This document shows, one piece after another, positions 20,855 to 26,805 of a DNA stretch of 29,958 nt. Numbering within the stretch: position 1 is the first letter of the stretch; every line of letters starts with the position of its first letter. The translations under genes and the position numbers were made by a program. The stretch comes from a virus. The stretch spans positions 1-29,958 of IMG/VR virus record IMGVR_UViG_3300031997_000046; one strand, written 5' to 3'. The notes under the pieces are model-generated. The model searched no databases. It saw nothing but the letters and a program-made list of their open reading frames with translations, and had not been told where the DNA came from.

Positions 20855-21567
20855 TGAAGATTGAACAGAAAAGAATCACGGCATTCTGCGACGTACTACG
20901 GGCGCTCGTGCCGGAATGCAGGCTGATCATTGGCCCCGATGTTCTCAATGTCATAGCCGTCGACACCGCGAATGTAGCGATGGTCAACATCAACCTGCAT
21001 AAGGCACAGTTTGAAGAATTTACCGAAGAGCCCGGAGAAGTCGGCATGGATGTCGTGAAATGGAAGCAGGCGCTCGACATCATGAAGGGTGATGCCCCTG
21101 TCACCATCACCAGACAAGCGGGGAAGATCGTCTTCAGTGACGGTCTCTACACGTACACGCACACCCCACTGGACCCGACCACGATCCGGAAACGCCCGAC
21201 CTGCCCGACCATTAATCTACCGGCATCAGTTGTCATCGAGGCCAAAGAGTATCACGACACCATCAAGGCCATCGGGGTGATTGGCGATAAGGTCCGGGTC
21301 TCCATCAAGGGAACCACTCTTGAGCTGAGCGTGGAAGGCGACACCGACCTGATCCGGAAGGAGATCGAGAGCAAGGATGGTAAGGAAAACGCCGTTGCGG
21401 TCGCATCCCTGTTCTCGCTGGATTATCTCAAGGAAACCGCGAAAGCCATGCGGGACTCAGGCACCATCACCATCCATACCGGCAAGGATCACCCGGTCCG
21501 GTTCGATTTCGATCTTGATGGCATGGAGGCGAGCTTTATGATCGCCCCCAGAATCGAGGCTGATTAA
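20851..21567 (+). CDS. pcn: PCNA-like DNA sliding clamp
   Basis: 238 residues, close to archaeal PCNA length. Signature regions: DVLNVIAVDTANVAMVNINL (domain I), KWKQALDIMKGD, the interdomain-linker-like segment TINLPASVVIEAKEY, SLFSLDYLKETAKAM (domain II), and the ending IHTGKDHPVRFDFDLDGM...SFMIAPRIE, where YMLAPRIE is the usual archaeal end. The trimeric clamp tethers polymerase and PIP-box partners. No polymerase, primase or helicase is visible in this window, so it may use host or out-of-window partners. High confidence in fold. Confidence 0.88.
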   Translation: MMKIEQKRITAFCDVLRALVPECRLIIGPDVLNVIAVDTANVAMVNINLHKAQFEEFTEEPGEVGMDVVKWKQALDIMKGDAPVTITRQAGKIVFSDGLYTYTHTPLDPTTIRKRPTCPTINLPASVVIEAKEYHDTIKAIGVIGDKVRVSIKGTTLELSVEGDTDLIRKEIESKDGKENAVAVASLFSLDYLKETAKAMRDSGTITIHTGKDHPVRFDFDLDGMEASFMIAPRIEAD

Positions 21568-21568
21568 G

Positions 21569-21985
21569 ATGTCGTGGATCTGCCCGTGGTGCGGAACAGA
21601 GAACGACCGGGACGATCGGATCGGGCGGCGGGAACCGACCTGTAAGGTTTGCGGCGAAGCCCGCACAACACCCGAAGAGCTCGCAAAGCTCAAGAAGGAA
21701 TCAGTTGGGAAACTCGAAAGAGAGCAGAAACAACTGAATGAACGGGCGGGAGTCATTCGCGGCAAAATGTCGAGTGTTGTTGATGATATCTTGGAGCTTG
21801 AAATCGAACTTAGTGGGTTGAAGGAGGAGCTGGAAGACATCCGCGCCGAAGCGGCCCCGGTAAAATCAGCACTAGGCGACTGGGAGAATCAGGATATATT
21901 TTTCGAGAAACGCGACAGGGCTTTCATCGCGATGAATGATCCCCATCAGGCAAAGCTCCCTTTTGAGGTGCGGGCATGCGCATAA
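21569..21985 (+). CDS. Zinc-ribbon plus coiled-coil protein
   Basis: 138 residues directly after PCNA. The N-terminus MSWICPWCGTENDRDD...CKVCGEAR is a two-knuckle zinc ribbon (RanBP2-like, CPxCGTxN ... CxxCG). Residues ~45-115 form a long coiled coil (LKKESVGKLEREQKQLNERAG, DDILELEIELSGLKEELEDI). The end (HQAKLPFEVRACA) might hold a clamp-binding peptide but no clear PIP box is visible. Possibly an adaptor between zinc-recognised DNA/protein and the clamp. Its last bases overlap the radical SAM relic. Confidence 0.6.
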   Translation: MSWICPWCGTENDRDDRIGRREPTCKVCGEARTTPEELAKLKKESVGKLEREQKQLNERAGVIRGKMSSVVDDILELEIELSGLKEELEDIRAEAAPVKSALGDWENQDIFFEKRDRAFIAMNDPHQAKLPFEVRACA

Positions 21986-22020
21986 TCTACGAGCCCCGGG
22001 GCCGTGCAGCGGGTGCCTGA
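21976..22020 (+). pseudogene. 5' remnant of an SPL-like radical SAM gene
   Basis: A 14-codon frame MRIIYEPRGRAAGA that ends in TGA. Its first 11 residues match the N-terminus of the complete radical SAM gene at 28373 (MKIIYEPAGRA) at 9 of 11 positions. The rest is absent. It overlaps the previous stop and the next start (TGATG), so it now looks like a coupling mini-frame made from a deleted second copy. Confidence 0.5.
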
Positions 22021-22220
22021 TGCCCTCCCTCGCAGACCAAGGGATCGCTATCAATATCACAGCCCCCGAACCGGAACAGAAATTCATCATAAAAAAGGAC
22101 TGCGACTGGAGTACCGCGATCGAACTCGCCAAGCAGTGCCGGATCCATCACCCCAAGGAGCCTATTGAGATTATCCCTGTGGGTGATCTATTTACCGTCG
22201 TGAATGTGGTGTCATCCTGA
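22020..22220 (+). CDS. Small hypothetical protein (66 aa)
   Basis: ATG 22020 overlaps the relic's stop (TGATG). The sequence is IAINITAPEPEQKFIIKKDCDWSTAI and then a helical and beta stretch (AKQCRIHHPKEPIEIIPVGDLFTVVNVVS). Normal composition; no known family. Its stop overlaps the apparent CTG start of the next gene as CTGA. Confidence 0.5.
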   Translation: MPSLADQGIAINITAPEPEQKFIIKKDCDWSTAIELAKQCRIHHPKEPIEIIPVGDLFTVVNVVSS

Positions 22221-22459
22221 CCAAAGAACTGAAACCCGACGGCTGGTATCACTCCTCTGACAAGCGGGTAAAACTCATACACTTTTTCCAAACCGGGGAG
22301 GCACGGGCGCATGCCGGACAATCGCGCACACGCATCAATGGACAAATTCTGTGTGATTATCCCCTGCCCGAGGGAAGTGACTGCAAACCGTGCCCCTCGT
22401 GCCTGTGGTATTTTATAAATCTATACCGACCAAAAGAAGATCAGAAAGCGAAGGTATGA
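22217..22459 (+). CDS. 80-residue gene apparently starting at CTG
   Basis: The frame 22217-22459 has no ATG, GTG or TTG anywhere, and the nearest upstream in-frame stop is at 22184. It nonetheless encodes protein-like sequence (ELKPDGWYHSSDKRVKLIHF, NGQILCDYPLPEGSDCKPCPSC) ending LWYFINLYRPKEDQKAKV. A CTG at 22217 overlaps the previous stop as CTGA, exactly the geometry of the ATGA junctions used throughout the genome. CxxCxxC (56, 59, 62) plus C46 would bind zinc. A rare start or a mutated ATG are both possible; the gene itself I think is real. Confidence 0.5.
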   Translation: MTKELKPDGWYHSSDKRVKLIHFFQTGEARAHAGQSRTRINGQILCDYPLPEGSDCKPCPSCLWYFINLYRPKEDQKAKV

Positions 22460-22460
22460 A

Positions 22461-22598
22461 ATGACTGACAAAATCAGAATAAACGCCGAAGACGTTCAAA
22501 TGACCGAAGCGGCAAAAAGGATAGGCGTTGAGGATATTTTCAAGGAGATCAATAAACGGCGGGAACGCGATCCCACCCCTAAAAAAGAGGAATCGTAA
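22461..22598 (+). CDS. Small charged helical protein (45 aa)
   Basis: ATG 22461 lies one base after the previous stop. The sequence (MTDKIRINAEDVQMTEAAKR, then IGVEDIFKEINKRRERDPTP) is helical and charged, ending KKEES. It may be a small regulator or a subunit of a complex; no family recognised. Last gene of this operon: the following ~260 bases carry no gene I can support, only a hairpin, a T-rich tract and a promoter. Confidence 0.5.
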   Translation: MTDKIRINAEDVQMTEAAKRIGVEDIFKEINKRRERDPTPKKEES

Positions 22599-22604
22599 CC
22601 CTCA

Positions 22605-22635
22605 CCGGATGCACATCGGGGCATGTGCAGCCCGG
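22605..22635 (+). other. Stem-loop CCGG-A-TGCACAT-CGGGGC-ATGTGCA-GC-CCGG
   Basis: A 7-bp perfect stem (22610-22616 with 22623-22629) with a 6-base loop and a possible outer CCGG/CCGG pair. It sits at the end of the operon, ~65 bases before the T-rich tract, so it may stabilise the 3' end or be part of a longer structured RNA. Confidence 0.45.
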
Positions 22636-22696
22636 CGGAACCCCGGATCAGGAATAGGGAAGTGCGAAAGGGTGACCTGTCCGAACAGCCCCGCCT

Positions 22697-22725
22697 TAAT
22701 CTGTTTTATGATTTTTCTTATTTTC
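22697..22725 (+). terminator. T-rich archaeal-type terminator
   Basis: TTTTATGATTTTTCTTATTTTC carries several T-runs in noncoding DNA after the last gene of the operon and before a new promoter. Confidence 0.5.
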
Positions 22726-22728
22726 AGT

Positions 22729-22790
22729 CGCATATATACCTAAAGGTTAGTATTCCCCATATTTATATATTTATGCAGAATCCCGCATAA
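22729..22790 (+). promoter_or_regulatory. Promoter of the lysis cassette: TATA boxes and a TTATGC dyad
   Basis: TATA-like GCATATATACC (22730-22738) and a stronger TTTATATAT (22762-22770) occur here; the latter predicts transcription near 22793. A TTATGC-N8-GCATAA dyad (22771-22776, 22785-22790) sits between TATA and the predicted start, a good place for a repressor. A small CCGC-GATT-GCGG hairpin follows at 22811-22822 in the leader. Confidence 0.5.
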
Positions 22791-22861
22791 TCTTACAGAA
22801 CTGCGCAAAACCGCGATTGCGGGCAACCCATCATCATACCTCGCCCTGCATCTCTGTTTAC

Positions 22862-24193
22862 ATGGTAGCAAGCCGCTCACGAGTTTTTCAGTTTTTAAAA
22901 ACACACGGCAAATCCTCCCTTAAGCAAATCGTTAAAGGGATTCATGGCTTACCGGGTGAAGTTGCCGATATTCTGGATATCGAAGTTGCCCGGGGGTATA
23001 TTCGAAAGGATGAAACAACCATTCCGGTTCGTTACTCCGTGAAGATCAAGCTCGGGCGACTCGTCAAAAAAGAGGAGATCGTACCGCTCTGGCGTCATAA
23101 GGAGATCGTTCAACGTGCGGGAGTGCCGGAGATCAAGAAAATCCCGCAAGCTCTTCTTAAGGCGTTGCTCGAAGCCCTGTTCTGGTGGCAAGGGAGCCGG
23201 GGGACGTGTGTAGGTTTTGCGGGCGCGCTCTACAGATGGAAAAACTACCTGCTTAATACGGGCGATATTCCTACTATCGAAGAGATTAGAGCAGCTGGGA
23301 AGATCATTGAAGAGGATATCAAATGCACCGCCGGGCTGTTCAAATATATGGTTTTACCCTCGAAATTCCCATCCCCTCAATTTATCTATGAGCGTTCGCG
23401 GGAGTTCGGAGGTGCCACGTTCCCGGCAGGATCAGATACTACGTGGGCAGCAAAGATCATCGCCAATGAGGGAACGGTAACATGGGACAAGTGCCTCACA
23501 TCCATTACGGCCCTTTGCGCCCCCCGGCTCTGGCCGATGGTCGAAGCCGATTATAGTAAGACTCTCGCGGTGCTCGCACCAATAGCAACAGAGCATAGGA
23601 ACAAATTTGCCGCGTCGAATGATTTTAACGAGGTTTTTCAAGCAATAAAAGACGGGAAATCCGTGTTCGGCCCTGTCAACTTACCCCCGGACTATTTTGA
23701 ACCCCCCAACGGAGAATGGCAACCATACGGGGGAGGAAGTGCCGGTGGTCATGCAGTCTTTGCCGCGCTTGTTGACGAATCAGAACGACTCATCCTTACA
23801 CGAGGATCGTGGGATGGTGACGGGGGTTTGAAGTGGTATTCATTCGGAGAACGATTCTTCGATGAGAACGCCGGTCCGTTCTTAATCGGGCTCACACAGG
23901 AAGAAGCCAAGATCGGAGAATCCCTATACAAATCCCTCACCATCACAGCAAACATCCCGGCCTGGGTGCGGGTGGACGGCGTTGTAATTGGCACCACCCC
24001 GCAGAGGTTTGCCGTTGAAAAGGGGAAAATCTATGTGATCACCGTTGGCGCGGATGGATATATCGCGCAAACCACGATGGGCGATGATAGCAAGACAGAA
24101 TTATCGTTCATGCTTGATCCCGTTCCGGTTGTAAAAAAAACATGGCTGCAACTCCTAATTGAATGGATTGCGGCACTATTCAGGAGAAAGTAA
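22862..24193 (+). CDS. Winged-helix / papain-like cysteine protease / PEGA protein with C-terminal hydrophobic tail (lysis candidate)
   Basis: 443 residues from ATG 22862 (a TTG at 22817 would add 15). Residues ~5-60 look like a winged helix (RVFQFLKTHGKSSLKQIVKG...LDIEVARGYIRKDETTIPVRYSV). Residues ~105-345 are C1A-like: oxyanion Gln110 and Cys116 in QGSRGTCVGFA, and His297 in GGHAVFAALVD. The usual NSW motif is GSWDGDGG, so the papain Asn is replaced by Gly315. Residues ~355-420 are a PEGA domain (surface-associated beta domain). The last ~20 residues are PVVKKTWLQLLIEWIAALF. A proteolytic lysin acting on a protein S-layer is my inference. Confidence 0.75.
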   Translation: MVASRSRVFQFLKTHGKSSLKQIVKGIHGLPGEVADILDIEVARGYIRKDETTIPVRYSVKIKLGRLVKKEEIVPLWRHKEIVQRAGVPEIKKIPQALLKALLEALFWWQGSRGTCVGFAGALYRWKNYLLNTGDIPTIEEIRAAGKIIEEDIKCTAGLFKYMVLPSKFPSPQFIYERSREFGGATFPAGSDTTWAAKIIANEGTVTWDKCLTSITALCAPRLWPMVEADYSKTLAVLAPIATEHRNKFAASNDFNEVFQAIKDGKSVFGPVNLPPDYFEPPNGEWQPYGGGSAGGHAVFAALVDESERLILTRGSWDGDGGLKWYSFGERFFDENAGPFLIGLTQEEAKIGESLYKSLTITANIPAWVRVDGVVIGTTPQRFAVEKGKIYVITVGADGYIAQTTMGDDSKTELSFMLDPVPVVKKTWLQLLIEWIAALFRRK

Positions 24194-24198
24194 AAAAC

Positions 24199-24846
24199 AT
24201 GATTATTTTTGGATTCGATTTAACCCCATACCTGCCCTTTATCTATGCCCTGATCACGGGTATAGCGTGGGCGACGTATGGATGGATAACGAGCACATCG
24301 AATAACGATTTCTCGAAGATCAAGTATCTGTCAACGGTCTGTACTTCGTTGCTCGTTGTTACTGTCATGTGGGAAGCACAGATCCCACTCGACCAGGTAT
24401 CGTTTGAACAACAGATGATCACCTATGCCGCGTTCACTGTCGGATTGGAACGACTGTTCAACAAGATACTGGATTACTTCAGTAAGAAACCCATCCCGGC
24501 ACAGGCTCGACCGCAGGGTGTAATGAATCCCGCGATCACGTTTACCGCTGCCCCCATTACCGGGAAGGCGCCCCTTGCGGTTCTGTTCACTGATACTTCC
24601 GGACTTATCACGTACTGGCTTTTCGGCGATAACACGATCGGAAACTGGGATTTTCCCGGACAAACGGCGCTCATTCATGATTACAAGACCGCCGGCACGT
24701 TCACCGTCTACGGAATGCAGAACTCCAGCACCATGTCGAATCCCATGACAATCACCGTCACGGGCGCACCCATCCCGCCACCGGTCGTGAAGAAGAGCTG
24801 GCTTGAACTCCTGATCGCGTGGATCCTCGGGATCTTCGGGAAGTAA
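24199..24846 (+). CDS. Three-TM protein with PKD domain and same C-terminal tail (holin-like)
   Basis: 215 residues from ATG 24199. Three hydrophobic segments (about residues 9-29, 43-59, 66-85), then a linker, a PKD domain (residues ~108-192: NPAITFTAAPITGKAPLAVLF, YWLFGDNTIG..., DYKTAGTFTVYG) and a C-terminus PPVVKKSWLELLIAWILGIF that repeats the tail of the preceding protease. Size and TM number resemble class I holins but the PKD domain is unusual. It is five bases after the protease gene, so a single lysis module is likely. Membrane topology not determined. Confidence 0.65.
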   Translation: MIIFGFDLTPYLPFIYALITGIAWATYGWITSTSNNDFSKIKYLSTVCTSLLVVTVMWEAQIPLDQVSFEQQMITYAAFTVGLERLFNKILDYFSKKPIPAQARPQGVMNPAITFTAAPITGKAPLAVLFTDTSGLITYWLFGDNTIGNWDFPGQTALIHDYKTAGTFTVYGMQNSSTMSNPMTITVTGAPIPPPVVKKSWLELLIAWILGIFGK

Positions 24847-24852
24847 CGACCG

Positions 24853-24978
24853 ATGATCTTCCTGCTGTATGGAATGCCCCTGGAGTATTGGGCGATTGGT
24901 GTTGCCTTTCTTGCCGGCGTAGTCGTGGGAATTCTTCTCATGAAAAAATATTACGGCAATACCCTGGACAGTATATAA
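24853..24978 (+). CDS. Small single-TM protein, third gene of the lysis cassette
   Basis: 41 residues: MIFLLYGMPLEYWAIGV, a TM segment (AFLAGVVVGILLM) and a short basic/Asn tail (KKYYGNTLDSI). Begins 6 bases after the preceding stop. The end of the gene contains TATATAA, a candidate TATA box for the noncoding stretch after it. Tiny TM proteins at this place are often holins, antiholins or spanin-like proteins. No homology claimed. Confidence 0.6.
   Translation: MIFLLYGMPLEYWAIGVAFLAGVVVGILLMKKYYGNTLDSI
24972..24978 (+). promoter_or_regulatory. TATA-like TATATAA at the end of the small TM gene
   Basis: TATATAA overlaps the last codons of the 41-residue gene. An archaeal promoter here would start at about 25001, inside the GC-rich structured stretch that follows. 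Confidence 0.4.
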
Positions 24979-24989
24979 CTGACCACCGT

Positions 24990-25186
24990 GCCCCGGCCTT
25001 GTACGGACGGAATGTGTAGCGGCCCACTCCCGCACCCGGGGCGTCCCCCTGCATGAGAGCGGCACGACCACCGCCGCTCCGTGTGGGGATAACTTTCGAC
25101 AATGCAATGCACGCAAAACAGAGCCCCGCACAGATGACCAGTTCTTACCCTCTCAACAGGCCGAGCTCATAACTCGCCCGGGGCTT
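24990..25186 (+). ncRNA. GC-rich structured noncoding region, candidate small RNA or long leader
   Basis: Between 24979 and 25199 I find no gene. Three complementary stems stand out: GCCCCGG (24990-24996) with CCGGGGC (25036-25042); GAGCGGC (25057-25063) with GCCGCTC (25073-25079, 9-base loop); and GAGCCCCG (25121-25128) with CGGGGCTT (25179-25186), enclosing a CGAG-N7-CTCG hairpin (25162-25176). The stretch is visibly more G+C-rich than nearby genes. The first stem starts before the start site predicted from the TATA at 24972, so it would need read-through. It could be a virus-encoded RNA, an attenuator or a leader of the 25200 gene. Confidence 0.4.
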
Positions 25187-25199
25187 CAGCGATAACAAC

Positions 25200-25517
25200 A
25201 TGATCACACTCACAAAAGGACTCGATAATAAATGCTGTGACTGTGGGATCGCGCTCCATAAACGAGAGATAGATGGAGAATTAGACGGCAGATATTCCGA
25301 TTACGGAGAACACGAACAGGGCGATATGCATCTGAAATTCTGTTCCGGTTGTTGGGGTCGTATAAAAGAGATCCTGAAACGCGATCAGGGAGATGCGATT
25401 TTAAAAAGGAAAGAACTGGAACGGGAAGGCGCGAAAAAGGAAATACCGAAACTGGATTTCCCGGATGTTGCAATAGACGATTTCCGGACGCCGGATAATA
25501 CGGGTGTGGGAATGTGA
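25200..25517 (+). CDS. Small zinc-binding-like protein (105 aa)
   Basis: ATG 25200 follows the structured noncoding stretch. Residues ~11-55 include CCDCGIALHKREIDG and FCSGCWGRI, giving two CxxC pairs in a zinc-ribbon layout. The rest is a charged coiled region (KEILKRDQGDAILKRKELER) with a polar tail. It overlaps the next gene's start (GTGA), so it may be an accessory to the methyltransferase; that link is positional only. Confidence 0.55.
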   Translation: MITLTKGLDNKCCDCGIALHKREIDGELDGRYSDYGEHEQGDMHLKFCSGCWGRIKEILKRDQGDAILKRKELEREGAKKEIPKLDFPDVAIDDFRTPDNTGVGM

Positions 25518-26203
25518 CCCTCAAATTAAACCGGATCTATAATATGGATTGCCTTGAAGGTATGCAGGAAATACCGGATAAGAGTATTGATCTGGTTATT
25601 ACTGATCCTCCGTATGGGATTGGTGAAAGTACCAAAAAAAGGGAGAACAATATTACTGATAAATGGAAAAACCCTTATAAAAAGATTCATAATCCCCTTG
25701 ATTGGGATAATAAAGTCCCAAACGACACTTATTTTGATGAATTAATCAGAATATCCAAAAATCAAATAATCTGGGGAGCAAACCATTTTATAAGTAAAAT
25801 ACCCTTTGATAGCCCCTGTTGGTTAGTATGGGATAAAAAGAATGGGGCGTGTGATTTTGCCGATTGTGAATTAGCATGGACTTCTTTTGATACGGCGGTA
25901 AGGAAATTTGAATATTTGTGGGTGGGTTATAGAAAAGAAGAGCCTGAAGAGCGCATTCACCCAACCCAGAAACCCGTTAAACTCTTTGAATGGATCATCA
26001 AGAACTACGCTAAGGAAGGCGATACGATCTGCGATCCGTTCTTTGGCAGTGGTTCGTGTCTGGTTGCAGCGGTACGTATGGGGCATCCGTTTATCGGCTT
26101 TGAGAAAGAGTCCACCTATTTTGAGAAAGCCCAGATCCGGATAAAGAACGCACAGGAACAGGGAAAGATCGGATCGTGGTTTGAAGAGGGTGCGACTGCA
26201 TGA
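25514..26203 (+). CDS. DNA methyltransferase (beta-class, N4-cytosine or N6-adenine)
   Basis: 229 residues from GTG 25514. N-terminal LNRIYNMDCLEGMQEIPDKSIDLVITDPPYGI contains the catalytic DPPY motif (IV, residues ~31-34). The C-terminal region has THPTQKPVKLFEWIIKNY-like HPTQKP and CDPFFGSGS (motif I, ~174-181), so the motif order IV then I is that of the beta group. DPPY is used by N6-A and N4-C enzymes, so the base is undetermined. No restriction gene beside it, so likely an orphan for self-protection. 25620-25920 is distinctly AT-rich, suggesting recent acquisition. Confidence 0.88.
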   Translation: MTLKLNRIYNMDCLEGMQEIPDKSIDLVITDPPYGIGESTKKRENNITDKWKNPYKKIHNPLDWDNKVPNDTYFDELIRISKNQIIWGANHFISKIPFDSPCWLVWDKKNGACDFADCELAWTSFDTAVRKFEYLWVGYRKEEPEERIHPTQKPVKLFEWIIKNYAKEGDTICDPFFGSGSCLVAAVRMGHPFIGFEKESTYFEKAQIRIKNAQEQGKIGSWFEEGATA

Positions 26204-26334
26204 ACTTCGGACTCTTGTATGCTGACAACCACGAGAGAACCCGGCTCAATTTCTTTTACTGGTATTTCATGATCGCTCACTGGCAGATGACACCGGATCC
26301 CGATCTCAAAATAATGGCGAGGAAATTCAGATGA
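26200..26334 (+). CDS. Small aromatic-rich protein (44 aa)
   Basis: ATG 26200 overlaps the methyltransferase stop (ATGA). MNFGLLYADNHERTRLNFFY followed by WYFMIAHWQMTPDPDLKIM and a basic end. The central aromatic-rich stretch could be a short amphipathic or membrane-associated helix. Real by coupling on both sides (ATGA with the next gene); function unknown. Confidence 0.45.
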   Translation: MNFGLLYADNHERTRLNFFYWYFMIAHWQMTPDPDLKIMARKFR

Positions 26335-26474
26335 AAATAATCATCACTCTAAATACCAGTAACGTCGTCGGAATAAACAGCGATGCAGAGATTAAAACCG
26401 AGATCCGGAACGTGATTGAGAGCATGACGTATCGAGGATTGATTTATGATTATGGAGTTGAGGTAATCAGATGA
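26331..26474 (+). CDS. Small beta/alpha protein (47 aa)
   Basis: ATG 26331 overlaps the preceding stop. The sequence MKIIITLNTSNVVGINSDAE, a helix (EIRNVIESMTYRGL) and a final strand (IYDYGVEVIR) make a compact beta-alpha-beta unit, resembling small ferredoxin-like or acetyl-group-free domains. No family recognised; overlaps the next gene by ATGA. Confidence 0.5.
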   Translation: MKIIITLNTSNVVGINSDAEIKTEIRNVIESMTYRGLIYDYGVEVIR

Positions 26475-26671
26475 CACCAGATCAATTCAGAGCGTTTCAA
26501 AAACTAATGGATCGGCAGATTGAAGCGATCCAAAACTTGGATAAAACACTTGGAGAAATCCGGGATAGGATGCCGGTCAAATACGACGGGGTAAACAGCA
26601 CAATCCCACCGTGGCGCGAGAACAAAAACCCCGGATTTGTGATACCGGCAGACTCTACGGGGCATTCCTGA
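26471..26671 (+). CDS. Small hypothetical protein (66 aa)
   Basis: Helical N-terminal half (MTPDQFRAFQKLMDRQIEAI...NLDKTLGEIRDRM), likely coiled coil, and a polar/proline C-terminal half (TIPPWRENKNPGFVIP). No known motif. Coupled to both neighbours (ATGA upstream, TGATG downstream). Confidence 0.5.
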   Translation: MTPDQFRAFQKLMDRQIEAIQNLDKTLGEIRDRMPVKYDGVNSTIPPWRENKNPGFVIPADSTGHS

Positions 26672-26805
26672 TGATCGGCGGGTTACGGTGCGGGAATTGC
26701 CGGGATGCAGGGAAGTGCACGCCGGAAGAGAAGGTAAAGAACGGTGAGAACTGCGAGAAGTATATTGAAGACGAATCAATTTTAGGCGGGAGAAATTGGA
26801 CATAA
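26671..26805 (+). CDS. Small Cys-rich protein (44 aa)
   Basis: ATG 26671 overlaps the previous stop (TGATG); the frame is open upstream but there it shadows the previous gene. MIGGLRCGNCRDAGKCTPEE with a further cysteine in NGENCEKYIEDE gives four Cys, a plausible zinc knuckle like the others in this genome. Its stop overlaps the ATG of the ParB-methyltransferase gene (TAATG). Confidence 0.5.
   Translation: MIGGLRCGNCRDAGKCTPEEKVKNGENCEKYIEDESILGGRNWT

Noticed and set aside
22528-22743. Frame running from the 45-residue gene into the intergenic region
   Set aside because: It shares bases with a coupled gene, crosses the hairpin and terminator, and has unnatural composition.
24331-25131. Long reverse-strand frame across the holin-like gene and noncoding stretch
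   Set aside because: It is antisense to a well-supported gene, Arg/Cys-rich with no domain and no ribosome site.
25121-25186. tRNA-like fold (GAGCCCC with GGGGCTT closing a T-arm-like hairpin)
   Set aside because: Only 66 bases, no TTCRANY loop and no credible D or anticodon arm. Kept as generic RNA structure.
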